A stretch of DNA of 58,546 nt from assembly GCA_037447655.1 (NCBI GenBank), contig JBBHKE010002400.1, positions 1 through 58,546 of the forward strand, written 5' to 3'. Position 1 is the first letter of the stretch. Each line of letters opens with the position of its first letter. The DNA comes from Zygnema cylindricum (Eukaryota; Streptophyta; Zygnematophyceae; Zygnematales; Zygnemataceae). Position numbers and translations under genes: made by a program. The notes beneath the pieces were generated by a model. The model saw only the letters and a program-made list of their open reading frames with translations, was not told the origin of the DNA and made no database searches. Positions 35,550 to 48,100 of the stretch are shown here, piece after piece.

Positions 35550-37721
35550 TTATTTTTTGTTGGGTAAAGTATTCCACCAATCTCCAATTTCCTTTCCCGT
35601 TTCCTTCCGACGTTTCTTGGAAACAACCTTATTGTTATCGTTGTCGTTAATGTCTCCCTCTTTTTCAATCTCCTTTCCTTTGTCGTCACGAATATTAATG
35701 AGCGATTCCGTTGCTTGCCATGATCCTTTCAAAAAAACAAGTCTTTCCACCGATTCCGGAGTCAACCGGTTTCGCTTAATCGTGCTAATTTGACCGGCCA
35801 TGGAAAAAATTCGCTCGGAAGGAGCCGAAGTGGCCGGTATAGCTAAAATGATTCGAGCCAAAGAGCTCAATGTCGGAAACAAATTTTTCTTTTCGGCCCA
35901 CCACTTCAATGGGTTTGCCCGTTCGTGTTGTGATTGTTCTAAAACACTTCTTCCTTTGTAAAGTTGAACTTCGTGGAGCAAATGCTCCTTAAACTCATCT
36001 CGCGTGAGTTCCGAGGCCGAAGGTTTTTGAACGGTTTCCATTACCGAAGAAATTGGATGCTCTCTTTGTAATGTTATGAAAATGTCATCCTCATCATCAT
36101 CTTCAACTTCATTCACACCTTTCTCATTTGAATTGTTTCCAATTTCCATCATCAACCTATCACTATCACCCTCTGAATGTCCAAACAATTCCGCATCCAT
36201 GTCAAACTTTCCTAACATCATGTTGACAATTTCTTGCCATACCTTATCTACCTCCAAAGGTGTTAAAAATACTAGGTTTTTCGTCCTAGGATCTAGTGCA
36301 CAAGCAATAAACATCTTCATCGGGAGGGTTGTTAACTCACACGTTCCAAATCGACCCTCAAAATCGGTTACCATCTTCTCCGCAATTGCATTAATTGCCA
36401 AATCATCACATCCTCCATTTGAAGTGTCATCCACTACTTTTTTTAGTCCTTTAAGTAGTGAATGGACAATTACCGGCACCCAGCTCAAAGTTACATAATT
36501 TTCCCCTTCCAACACACGTTGGGCAACCATGAAAGGTTTTAAAAGAATCGCACCTCTCTCAATGATCATCCACGCCTCTTCACTCAACCTCGCATTCGAT
36601 GGCACAATTGTTGCCATGATTGCTTGTAACGGATTTTTCAAATACAATATTGAAGTGAGCATAGAGTATGTTGACCACCACCTCGTAGCTACATCCGGAA
36701 TTAGAACTTTCCACTTCATTTCACTCGCAACATTTTTTAGAATATTAGTTGCTCTCGGTGAGCTTCTAAAAAATCCCACAAGGTTGCGTGCACTTTTCAA
36801 GTGTGATGCAACACTAGGACCATTAAAGAACTTTCCTGTGACAAGCTCTAATAAATGATCCATGCAACCATGCCAATCACAAGACATGGATTTTCCCGCT
36901 TTTTTCATTGCAGCTGCTGTATCGGTTACACAAACCGCCACTGATTTTTCGGAAATGTCAAATCCTTCTAACATTTCCTTACACTTCTCACCAATCGCTT
37001 CTGCGGTATGGCTACCAGGAAAAGGAGAGCATCCTAAACAAACACTTTGAAGATCCCAATCAGAATTGATGAAATGCGCTGTCATGGAACAAAAGGATTC
37101 ATTGGACAGCGATGTCCATGTGTCCATAGTAATGCTTAGGGTTTCACCTTCCAGAAGCTTCCCTAAACTTAGGCGGACCTTCATCTCGATTTCCTCCATT
37201 CTCGAAATTAATCCACGCCGATCTGGAATCACGACCTTTGGCGCCAAGCCCTTCACCATTTCTCGAAATTCTGGGCTCTCCACGATACTTAGTGGCTGGT
37301 AGTCCAACACGATCCACCGTATGAGCCTGTCTTTAAATGATGTGGTTGCTCCTCTTTGTACGAAATCCTCCAAAGCTCCCGGCTTTTCTTCTATTTCTTT
37401 CAATTTATCCCCTGTAAATAACTTTCTGTGATGAACCCTTAAGTGAGAGAGTAAGTTGGTAGGACTCATCGACTTCCCTCTTGCAACAGGCATATCACAA
37501 TGGTTGCAAAAAGCCTTGTCTGAATGCTTCCCACTATGTAAGACTTTAAAGTGACGCCAAACTTTAGAATTTACCCCTTTGGGAATGACCTTTCTCGCAT
37601 CCCTAAACTGATTTGCAATTTCTAATGAGTTTTCCATGTGTACATTCTCCATATCTGGAAGTAGCTGGGTGTCATCATCCTCTAAACCTTCCATGCTACC
37701 TCCTATCCCTTGGGAATCCAT
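35550..37721 (-). CDS. hAT-superfamily transposase with BED zinc finger, uninterrupted
   Basis: Cuts and re-inserts its own transposon. A single open frame gives 723 aa from the Met at 37719-37721. The frame is open for 31 more codons upstream, but those include a (CT)n-encoded Ser-Leu run, so the inner Met is preferred. From that Met: BED finger about 54-98 (VWRHF, C72-x2-C75, H93, H97/98); catalytic core with MDTWT and VTDTAAAMKKA carrying candidate acidic residues; a C-x2-H segment (SCDWHGCMDHLLEL); TRWWSTYSML; and a C-terminal hAT dimerisation region about 603-669 (SLARIILAIPATSAPSERIFS and the NRL motif). A basic KKRRK near the end may be a nuclear signal. There is no stop or frameshift, so this is a young or domesticated copy. 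Confidence 0.93.
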   Translation of the reverse strand: MDSQGIGGSMEGLEDDDTQLLPDMENVHMENSLEIANQFRDARKVIPKGVNSKVWRHFKVLHSGKHSDKAFCNHCDMPVARGKSMSPTNLLSHLRVHHRKLFTGDKLKEIEEKPGALEDFVQRGATTSFKDRLIRWIVLDYQPLSIVESPEFREMVKGLAPKVVIPDRRGLISRMEEIEMKVRLSLGKLLEGETLSITMDTWTSLSNESFCSMTAHFINSDWDLQSVCLGCSPFPGSHTAEAIGEKCKEMLEGFDISEKSVAVCVTDTAAAMKKAGKSMSCDWHGCMDHLLELVTGKFFNGPSVASHLKSARNLVGFFRSSPRATNILKNVASEMKWKVLIPDVATRWWSTYSMLTSILYLKNPLQAIMATIVPSNARLSEEAWMIIERGAILLKPFMVAQRVLEGENYVTLSWVPVIVHSLLKGLKKVVDDTSNGGCDDLAINAIAEKMVTDFEGRFGTCELTTLPMKMFIACALDPRTKNLVFLTPLEVDKVWQEIVNMMLGKFDMDAELFGHSEGDSDRLMMEIGNNSNEKGVNEVEDDDEDDIFITLQREHPISSVMETVQKPSASELTRDEFKEHLLHEVQLYKGRSVLEQSQHERANPLKWWAEKKNLFPTLSSLARIILAIPATSAPSERIFSMAGQISTIKRNRLTPESVERLVFLKGSWQATESLINIRDDKGKEIEKEGDINDNDNNKVVSKKRRKETGKEIGDWWNTLPNKK

Positions 37722-37739
37722 GGAGAAAGCCAAAAGTTC

Positions 37740-37785
37740 TTCGCTGAAACGAAGAGAGAGAGAGAGTGAGAGAGAGAGGTAATTT
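37740..37785 (-). repeat. (CT)n tract upstream of the transposase start
   Basis: On the minus strand CTCTCTCTCTCACTCTCTCTCTC precedes the preferred start codon, probably within the 5' untranslated leader. Confidence 0.85.
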
Positions 37786-38049
37786 TTTTTCGTCAGTTCA
37801 ATCTTTTGACACATTTACTTTGTTATTTTCGTACGTCAAGTTTTGTCAGTACTAGTTATTTTCGTACGTCAAGTTCTGTCCGTACTAAGTAATGAATTCT
37901 ATGCAGTACGGAATTAGTAATTTTTTTGCGGTTCCATTTTGCGGCGTTTACCGTGAAGTTATAGAGTAGAATTCACGTCGTACGTGGCGTCTCACGGTGC
38001 ACAGATATTTTACTTTTCGGTAAAATTACATTCTATACAAAATTAAAAA

Positions 38050-38194
38050 TTTAAAAAGTACTACATATCGCGATAATTATCGCGATATTTTATGTTGGTC
38101 TCGGTACGATATATCGAGGACTCTGACCGATCGATATTCGATATATCGAATATCGAATTATCGCGATATAAAATTACCCGATACCCAACACTAG
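38050..38194. mobile_element. terminal region of the hAT transposon
   Basis: It contains repeated TATCGCGATA and GATATATCGA palindromes and ends in CCCGATACCCAACACTA. The last part is shared with 21780-21852. Read inward it begins TAGTGTTGGGTATCGG, a plausible hAT terminal inverted repeat about 470 bp before the transposase start. The partner terminus beyond 35550 was not found. Confidence 0.6.
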
Positions 38195-39119
38195 CGATTG
38201 CGATTAATTTTTGCAATATCGGCAATTTTTTCACTGCATACAAGAAGTAAAATCTATGCCAGCGGTTGTTTTCAACAGAGGTAACAACAGATATCACCAG
38301 AGGTAACAACTGAAATTTTAGCGGCTATTTTTAAAAGTAGCAACCGTAATATCCAGAGGTGGCGATGGATCACTTTTTCAGAGGTAACAACAGTTATTTC
38401 CTATTCTACCATTCACAATACGCGCACCAGACAGACGATCAACGCCCAAAAATTTGGTCAATGGCAGTAATCACACTAGTTTTTGTAACTTATTAACCTA
38501 TAACCTTATCAGGAGCTCATTTTTTTCAAAGAAGAGAGATGATATGAGTGACTTCGACTACAATGTATTTTTTTCAGCTCAGCAAGAAAGTAGAAATATC
38601 AAACTGTTTGACCCAAGAAAACATAAAATCTTGATTTTATTTTAACTTTTTTTCACTTCCCATCCTAAATTGATAACCTATTGTGAACCCATAGGCTTTT
38701 TGAAATTTTTGTAGCAATACTAAAAAAGAAAAAGAAAAAAGGAAAATGAAAAACAAAAAGAAAACAAAAATTCTCAATAGAAACCACTATAAAAAGACAA
38801 AACCAAGTGCGTGAAAAAAAAATTAAACTTCCTTTACAGTTATTAACATTAAATCGGGAACAGGAATTTACAGATCTCTTAAACACTATCGGTTTCTAAA
38901 CGATAACAATTCCACACCGTGAAAAAAAAGTAGGAAAAAAGACAAAAAAAATGAATAGAGAAAAAAAGAAAAAAAGGAAAAATGAAAAAAAGGAAGAAAG
39001 AAAAAAAAAAGAAAAAAGATAGAAATACGGATGACCTTCCTAAAACCACATCTGTACATATTTTCATATCTTGTATAAAATATAAAAATATGAAACGAAA
39101 AAAGTCGCCGATATTTCCG
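38195..39119. other. spacer between hAT element and ABCA gene
   Basis: 38230-38400 has three copies of CAGAGGTAACAAC. 38700-39080 is very purine-rich (AAAAAGAAAA) on the plus strand, which is the pyrimidine-rich 3' flank of the ABCA gene. No exon seen. Confidence 0.4.
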
Positions 39120-42100
39120 TTAATCGACCGAAACATCGAACGAAACAATTTCTTCTTTAATTTGTCCTTTTGTCCTTATATTGCTTTTAGCAAAAGCTAA
39201 AAATACTTGTTCAAGAGTACTTTGACTTAAACTGTAATCTTCTATACCAAACGAATTTCCTTCTCTCTCGATAGTTCCAAAAACTTTTGATAAAGACAGT
39301 CCCTCTTTTGGTAACCGATATCGAGCCCGTCCCAAGTGTTCTTCTTCAAGGACAGCTCCGGGAAAAGACGAAAACACAAAGTTTTGAATTTCGTTAAGGT
39401 TATTTCCTCCACTCGTTCTCACTTCTAAGTAATATCCTGTCAACAATAAGGAAAAAAAAAAAACATCAAAAATCAGTATCGAGGAAGGAAAAAAAAAACA
39501 TCAAAAATCAATATCTAGGAAGGAAAAAAAACCAAACTCTTCCTCCCCTAATTCTCACTAAGTAGTATCTTGTTCACAGTAAGAAAAAAAAAATAACATC
39601 GAGAATCAATATCGAGGAAGAAAAAAAGCCAAGCATAAGATTATTTCCTGCACTAGGTCTCACTTCTAAGTAATATCCTGTCATCAGCAAGGAAAAGAAA
39701 ACAACGAGAATCAATATCGAGGAAAAAAAAAACCAATCATGAGGTTATTTTCTCCACTCGTCCTCACTTTTAAGTAATATCCTATCAACAGTAAGGGAAA
39801 AAACAAGAAACCAACTTTAAAAATGAAACCCAACAATTGGTTAAAGATTGTATATCCTCCACTCGTTTTCACTACTTTGTAGTATTTTGACAACAGTAAG
39901 GAAAAAAAAAAAACACCGAAAATCAATATCGAGAAAAGAGAAAAAAAAACCAAACATGAGATCATTTGCTCCTTGACACTGCCCATCATTATTAGAGTTA
40001 ATAACACTAATTCAGTAGCAACTATTTCTGGCCAAAATTCACAAAATAATGTTAACAACACTATTGAAGGACGTGGACTACGATCGGCCACGTCTTCTGG
40101 CACTGAATTAGTATTATATATTCTAATTTCGTATCAATACCAATAAATCCTTAACGCTAATAACAGTGGGCGGTGTAGTCCTCACTTCTAAGTAACATCC
40201 GATCAACAGTAAGGAGAAAAAAAACATCGAGAATCAACAAAGAGAAAGAAAAAAACCGGGTATGAAATTGTTTCCTAAACATACATAATTCATTAATAGA
40301 GTGACCAGCAAAATAGAGTGACCAGAAAAATATGTGTAATCTTTTTACTAACAATCCACAATAATGACTCGGGTCGAGCAGTGGAAAACACAACGAGCTT
40401 AAAGTATATATGCAAATTGAAAACAACGAAAAAGGAAAGCTTAAAGAATGTTTGTATAGACAAAACAACTATTAGAGGTTGTAAAATGGAAACCCATGCA
40501 AAAAGTTATTACGAATCGAAGGAGCATCAGAAACAACAACAACAAAAAAAATCTCAATTCTTTTTTGGCATGGATGCAAAATCCGAAGCTACAACTGATA
40601 TACTGAATGGGTCCCATTCCATTTCCAGAAAATAATTACAGTAGTCACTGGAACAAAAAAAAAAGAGGAAATAGAAAGAGACTCGAAAGCTTTTGATTAT
40701 ATACACCGTCTACTAAACGCTTTGAGATAAAAAAAAAAACAAAAAAAAAAACAAAAAGAAAGAAAAATATGAAAGAGACTGGAAAAGCTTTTCAATTACA
40801 TACCGTCTCCTGAAACGACTTTTAAAAAGAAAAAAAAAAAGGAGAGAGAAAAGTAGAAAAGAGACTTGAAAAGCTTTTTGTTTGCATACCGTCTCCAAAA
40901 CGGCTTTTGGGATAAAAAAAACCCGAGGAAAAAAAAAAAAAACAGAGAGCGCGAGAGGGAGAAAAATAGAAAAGAGACTCGAAAAGCTTTCCAATTGCAT
41001 ACCGTCTCCGAAACGGCTTTTGAGATGCTGAATCGATCCGAGGCAGATCAATTGACCCGCGGCCATTAATCCCACTCTCGAACATAACGCTTCACATTCC
41101 TCCATAGAATGTGTGGTCAATAAAACGCTCGCTTTTCGAGTTTCCGCGGCCCGGCTTATGATTCCCCACATAGTTCTTCTAGCCAAAGGATCCATTCCAC
41201 TGCTTGGTTCATCGAGAAAAACAGCCGCAGGACGACCAACCTGAAAAAGGAAAAGTTTTGCAAAAAAAAAAAAAATGTCCAATTTGTCAAATTCGTCGAA
41301 TTCGCCGAATCAGTGAAAATTAGCGAAGGAATCCGTAAAAAGGAAACTGAGCAGAATCTTCAAAAACTGGTGAGGAAATGCGAAGGAAGTAAAGTAGTGA
41401 AGGAAGAAAACGGTTAAGGAAACTGCAGGAGGTAAGATAAAAAACAGAGAGAAAAACCATATTTGAAATAAATTACGGAAGGAAACAGTTGAGGAAACTA
41501 CAGGAGGTAGGATAAAAAACAGAGAAAAAGCAATATTTGAAATAAATTCCGTGAGAAAAACAGAGTTGAAGCTCTATAAAATGATAGCCAGCCCAAAGAA
41601 AACCAGAAAACTCAAAAAAACATTTCAAACGAAACACAATATGGAGAAGTTTTGACAGAAATGGAGGGGAAAAGCATTTCAACGAAAACATAACAATTGG
41701 ACGTTTTGAAGGAAACGAAAAGAGAGAGAGAGAGAGAGTTTTTTCCTCACAAGTGCAATCCCGAGAGAGAGTTTTCTTTTGTTGCCTCCACTATAAGTTC
41801 CCGCGCAACGATCCGCATATTTTATGAGCCCCACTGCTATAATAGTCTCATTTACTACTCTCCTAATATCTTTTTCAGGTACACCCTGTATTTCCCATAT
41901 ACACCCAAATAAAGGGGAGTTGATTGTCAAACAGCAACAAGATACCAGCAATGCTGGTTTTGCAGAGATGTCGGGAGAACCATAGGTCAAACAGTTTAAG
42001 ATAAAAAAAAGGACAATAAAAGACAGCGAAAAAGGACAGTGTTGAACAAAACCACTGAAGTCAAACACACACTCATTATACAATACCTTTCTCTACATCC

Positions 42101-45100
42101 AATGCCTCCATTTTATCTTAAGGAATTCAACAGCTCTAATGTTTTAGAGCATCTCAATAAGTTTCGAGAATACAAGATAATGGAAACCAGGGATCATACA
42201 CACACCCATCATACGTTTGCCCTACCTCTCCTCTACCTCGCCTCTCCCTCTCTAATCCATCTCCTTCTAACCTAGAGGGATTTCACTCACTCTAACTTTT
42301 TGGGTCATCTCCAGGACAGAGAATCAACGCATATCAACAACACATTGCCACACTGCACATAGTTATTAGAGTTTATCTCTCTAATTCGAGAGCATTTTTT
42401 AAACCCAAAACCATTATATAGTGTTCATAACAGAACAGTTAAGTGGGCCATAATGGGCCAAATGGCAAAACATAATGTAGTATAGTTAATTCTAAAACGC
42501 TATTAATTTACCAACTCTAATAGTGATGTCAAGTGTAGTAAAACCGGGAACCACACAAACTCCTTTTGAAAATGGCCATTTTTATAACATCGTCGGAATC
42601 AGGTTCCAGAGAAAAGCTTCAAAACTTTTAGGGGAAAAGCCTCAAATTTTTTCCGAAAAAAGCTTCAAAATGTTCCAGAAAAAAGCTCCACAACTTTATA
42701 AAGACACCTTCAAAACGTTTTGGAGAAAAGCTTCTCACCTTGAGGCGAGCATAAAGGTTCAGGTGTTCTCGGGCCGTCATAAGTTCCAGTAGAGGGTCAA
42801 ACTGTGGGCAGTACCCAATCTGCTGTTGGACAGCTGGCAATTCCGTGAGAACAGATTTTCCGTTGACCCACGCGTCACCGTTAGTGGGGCGGAGGTCACC
42901 TGTCAACATGGAAAGGGTTGTCGTTTTCCCGGCTCCATTCACACCCCTGCAAAAAGATAAACGATAAAAAAACAAAAAGTAAAAAGCTGAACTAAAATTG
43001 TATAAATTAAAATTTTTGCAGGTAATTTTTTTTTTTTTCCCACATTAAGTTCTTAAGGAAAGTCCAGTGACGAACGTGGTGAAATTTTTGTCCTCAAATA
43101 ACCGCAAAAAAATTTGCACAAAATGGAGATATTAAAAAAAAAAAAATGAAACAGGAACTGAGGAGCAAAAATTTTGAAAGGTGATGGGCAGTCAAGGGAA
43201 AAAAACAGGACAGCTTTTCCAACACGAAAAATAAAAAATCAAATAACAAAATGAAATAAAATGAAATGGGGACTGGGAGAAAAAAAAATTGAGGAGGAAA
43301 AAAGCAAGAGAATAGGCAGTCAGAAAGAAATGGACAGAATGATCGTTTTTCTAACTAACACTAAACAAGTAAACGGAAATCGGAACTGAAAGCCTGTAAG
43401 GATGAGGTGATTAAACACTATATAAATTTCAAATTGGGAACTGAAACCCCGTAAACAATTACTTTTCAAACAAACACTAAATCAATAAACGGATACGGGA
43501 ACTGAAACTATGTAAGGATAAGGTAATTACAGAAAACCGAAACATTGGGCTGGAGGTATCCCAAGAGAGAGGTCTCGAACGGCAATTTTAGGAGGGGCCT
43601 TTCCATATCCTCCAAATACGTGACGAAGCCTTTTAAGGACCACCGCGTCCCCTCTCGCTCCTCCACTCTCCACTCTCTCTCTCTCAGCTGCCACGTCAGC
43701 ATCTTCTTCTCCTACCACTGTAGGACCTGGAAGCCAAAGTGACAAGGTTTTATTTTTCTTTTAGCTTTGTTTTTGGGTTTTTTTGGGTCTTTTATCTCCT
43801 TTCCCCACCACTGTGGTTCCTGGTATGGAACCAAGTCGAAAATCCTGTCAATAGTTTTATAGCAAGTTTCGTAGGAAAATTAAACATATTAGATGCTAAA
43901 ATTGAAGCTTTGTTTGGCTTTGCTTTTGGGTTTTTGAGATGGTTTTTCTTTATTTTTTCTGGGATTTTTTTCTTGGTAATCAGGCTTTTGTTATTTCCTC
44001 GAATAATAGGTTCACAGCATTCACAGCATTTCTCTCATCTGCCACGTCAGCATTTTTTTCTTCCAAAACTGTTCAGCACCCATTGCTATTAGAGTTACTG
44101 AATTATTAGCATTAACACCTCATAAAATTTATCTACACTAAGTTATGTGACGCAGCGTGCCTCATTATGGGCCACTCCCCTAAATAGTGTTATTAATACT
44201 AGTCAATGGTTTTGGGTCAAAAAAATATTCACTCGACTTTCGAGTGATTAACTCTAATAGTGATGGGCAGTGTAGTCAACCAATTGAGTATCCCAGTGAG
44301 ACACTTTTAGACTGAGCTTGAATTTTCAGACCGAGTAACCGTTTCAAAAAAATATTAGGAACGATAAAAAGGAGAAGAACGTCGAACTAATATTTAAAAT
44401 ACCTTCAAGTGCAAGTTTCTCATAAGGCAGCCGGTGAAATGTAACCAAAAGAACGTTTATCCAGCGTCTTATGTACAATAAAAGGATGGGTAACAAATTG
44501 AGGTCAATCGCGAGAGTGAGAGCAAAATATGCAAATGCTTCAAGTGTCATTAAACAAATAGGGCGTCCCAAAACATCCCACTTGTAAGGGCTTTTGTGAA
44601 TTCCAATAAGATCTGCTTGAAGCTCGAGTGCAGAAAGTCTAATGAGACCATCTCCCAAGTTGAAAGGTGGAAACATTCGATAAATGTGAACCAGTCGACG
44701 ATTGAGATCCTGCAATAATAAGGAGAGTTAAAACCATCTCAGTCCCAAGAAAGCAATCTTTGGCTTTACTGCCACAACAAGATGTTGAAAATTGGCGATT
44801 GAATAAAAACAGACAATTGAACAGAAGAAGACAATGGAATAGACTCTACATTCATGAATACCGACAATTGAACAAAAACTAACAATTGCATTAATGAATG
44901 TTGAACAAAAACAGACAATAGAGTGGATAAAGCATTATACAGATATAGAGATATATACATATTCAGCTAATTGTGTGCTTGTGCCCCTTTAAGTTTTATA
45001 CCTTTGTGTTGTCGATATTAGCCATGATGAGGGAAGCGACAACTGTCACAAATCCGAGTACAAAATGGAGTCCAGCAATGGCGACCTGCCAAAAAACACA

Positions 45101-48100
45101 CAGGATGCTCCATAAATACAAAAAGAGCAAAAACCATTCCCAACATCATGCTGTTCTATGTTGAAAATGTGTTCCCCATATGGTGTTGTGCATCAATGGA
45201 AACTACGCACAAAGCAAATGTACGGTTTTCCCAAACAGCATCATCATCTAGTGTTTTTTTTTCTTCTAAAAAACTCTTGGGAATGCACATTTACTCGGGT
45301 AATGCGAGTACATTGCAAAAAAATCATCCTCTTAAGATATCGAGCTTATTTTCAAATGCTTGTCCACTATTCTGCATGCGACACCTATCCGGACTATGGT
45401 GAAATTTCGGGATGTGACTTGGATTAGAACTTTCCGGTACAAAATCATACAGAAAAATGACAGAAAGGTACAAATTATGTTCCAAAAAAATACAAATCTT
45501 GGTCAACATCCCGAGATATCATCGTAGTCCGATAGGCTAATAAATAAGGACAGGAAATAGAAGTAATATGTCTAGAAGCAAGAACAACCTCTACTTATTA
45601 GGATTAGTGTTGAATAATGAGGAGAATACCGAGAGAGAACAGGGCACCTGTGCACTTGAATGGCTTGCAAAGGCGAAGGAGTAACAATAAGAGAGAGGAA
45701 TGACGGACATTCCAAAAAGAACAAGAAGTAGAAGAGCTGCGACAGCTTTCGTTGGACTACCAATAAAGGCATTGTCATGGTATATGACAAAAACTCCCAT
45801 TGTGACAATAACAATGGCTATATAATTCAGCATATCCCATACGTAAGTGGCCGTCCAATAGGATAAGACACTGGCTCCACTGACCAACTGTACCAACAAC
45901 AACGCAAAAATTCCCAAATTTTCAAATTATATTCTCAAACTCTCAAATTATATTCTCAAATTACCAAATGATATTCTCAAAATCTTAAATTCGGAAATTA
46001 CATTCGATTCTCAAATTATACGCTACAGTCATCATAGAAACAGTCCACATTACCAGGAGCAATCACCAGAAAAAACCGATTCGTCATACTCTATTGAAAC
46101 TGTTGGAAATAGCCTTTGCCAGATATTGCAGGCTGCTAGGCTGCTGGTATTTCCTCTCTTTTTTAGTCTAAAATCTTCCGGTATTAGGCAACAGCTACAC
46201 TGTATATCCCTATTAGGTTAAAAAAATACGGCATTGAAGCTTGTTTTTCTATGTGCACACTTGTAGGGAGATTAAATCCAATGGTTGCCATGGAAAGATA
46301 ACATCCTTACCTTCCCATTAGAATCCTTCCAGGATTCTGATCTATGATTTTCTTACCTGTCGGTTTCCAAGACTGTCCCCTAGTGGAGCCCCTAGGTCCT
46401 TAACCTGTCCACTAGCTTGGCTCTTGACTCTTCTTCAAGCCCTTTTGTTCTGGTTTTTTGTCAGCCTTTCTATTTCCGAGAGGAACTCTTACCGTAGCTG
46501 AATTGTATTTAGTCAACCTTTGTCTTCATTTGAGGACCATAATGCACAGGGTTAACTGAGGAAGTTTAATCCTATTAAAAGTACCCCAAATGCCAAAATT
46601 TCAGAGAAACATAACGAAGAGGGTTAACAGAGGAGGTTAAACCTGAAGATGTTTGGCTTTAACACTTCGCTCCCGTACTACAAAAACAGCAAAAGTGGCC
46701 GCCAAATAACAAAATGGGATGAGGATAAAGAGGGCGGCGAGAACGGTAAGAACAGTTTCTATGCGACGAGATTCAAGTTGAGTCAATGGAAGCGGGTGTG
46801 TGCGAGCATAGAGACAGCTGGAAAAATTGCCAATTGCCGACTGAAACTTTAACTGCGCCAGTTCCTGAAGAACGGCAGGAAGAGCATGGTCACTGCACAC
46901 ATCAAAAGGGAAGGTAGACAAAAAAAGAAATTTCAAGCTTTTTTAAAGAAGTAGACAAAAAGAGGCGGTTTGAAGTTAAGGAAGTTTGACAAAAAAATAA
47001 GTTATGCGTTTTTTCAGGAAGGTAGAAAAAACGAGAGTTTTGAGTTTTTTAAGGAAGGTGGAATAGAAGCTTTGAGTTTTTTAAAGAAGGTAGACTACAA
47101 TATTTTTTTTTAGTTTTTTAAGGAAGGTAGACAAAAAAAAGTTCTGAGTTTTTTAAGGTAGACAAAAGGAAAAGTTTTGTGCTGTTTTAAGATAAGCAAA
47201 CAGTGAAGGTTTGAGTTTTTTAAAAAAGGTAGACAAAAAGGGACGTTTTGTGTTCTTTTAAGGAACGCAGACAAAAAGAGAAGGTTTTGAATTATTTGAG
47301 AAAGGCAGAGAAGTTTTGGGTTTTCTATAACATACCGAAAGAAAGACTGCATAATCAATGCTATGAATGTTATATAACAAACTTTGAGAGATACTGCATA
47401 CAAAGTAACATAACCAAGTTGAGCAGACGAACGCTATGAGTTAGTAAAAGAGAAAGGAGAAGACTAGCGGCATGTATCAAAACATCGACAAAGAGAGAAG
47501 AGAGAAAACCGGTGAAATGAGGCCCAATGGGACAAGAGAGAAGACTGGTGCCATGAGGTACTTTCTAAGCCTGGATCCTATACAACTCAATCTACAAAAG
47601 AGGGAGAGAAAAATAAACTTGTGTACCTTGATGTGTTGTGAAGAATAGTAAGAAAACTCTTCAATCCCATTCCAGAAGTAGTGTTTAACACAGGAGAATC
47701 TCGCAAAGCATTTTCGATTTGCGACATTTCTTCCACAATTTCTTCAAATTCCTCATCAGGATCGGCAGTTGAATTCAAAACACCCGAAGTACTGCTGAAC
47801 CAAGGGTCCAATTGAGATGAATTCTTATTAAGCATTTGGTTCATAAAATCTGAGAAATTAAATGGGAGACCAGGTTTATCTGGGCTAAAGGAAGTATTAA
47901 ACAAAAATGGATTCGGAAGATTGCTCGAGAAATTCGAAGGGAAACCTGAAAAATTGGTTGCGTTGACAGGGAAATCACCAGGATTCTGTTCTACCATACT
48001 GGAGTTTAAATTTCTGAAAAATGAAGAATTTTGTCCTGTCTCATTAGATAAAATCTGAGCCAGATTTGCAGAAAAATTCAGGTGGGCAAGGCTTGAAAAA

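Larger units (their letters stand above)
39120..43726 (-). other. ABCA domain: NBD2 and C-terminus (exons 19-23)
   Basis: Walker A ([10 protein letters not shown]) follows directly on the exon 19/20 junction. Exon 20 also has the Q-loop [11 protein letters not shown]. Exon 21 has the signature [10 protein letters not shown] (Tyr in place of Leu is usual for ABCA NBD2). Exon 22 has Walker [14 protein letters not shown] and [13 protein letters not shown]. Exon 23 encodes YYLEVR through the final [19 protein letters not shown] motif and a short tail. Complete and apparently functional. Confidence 0.93.

Noticed and set aside
36076-37302. Plus-strand open frames opposite the hAT transposase
   Set aside because: Shadows of the long minus-strand coding sequence; none has recognisable motifs.
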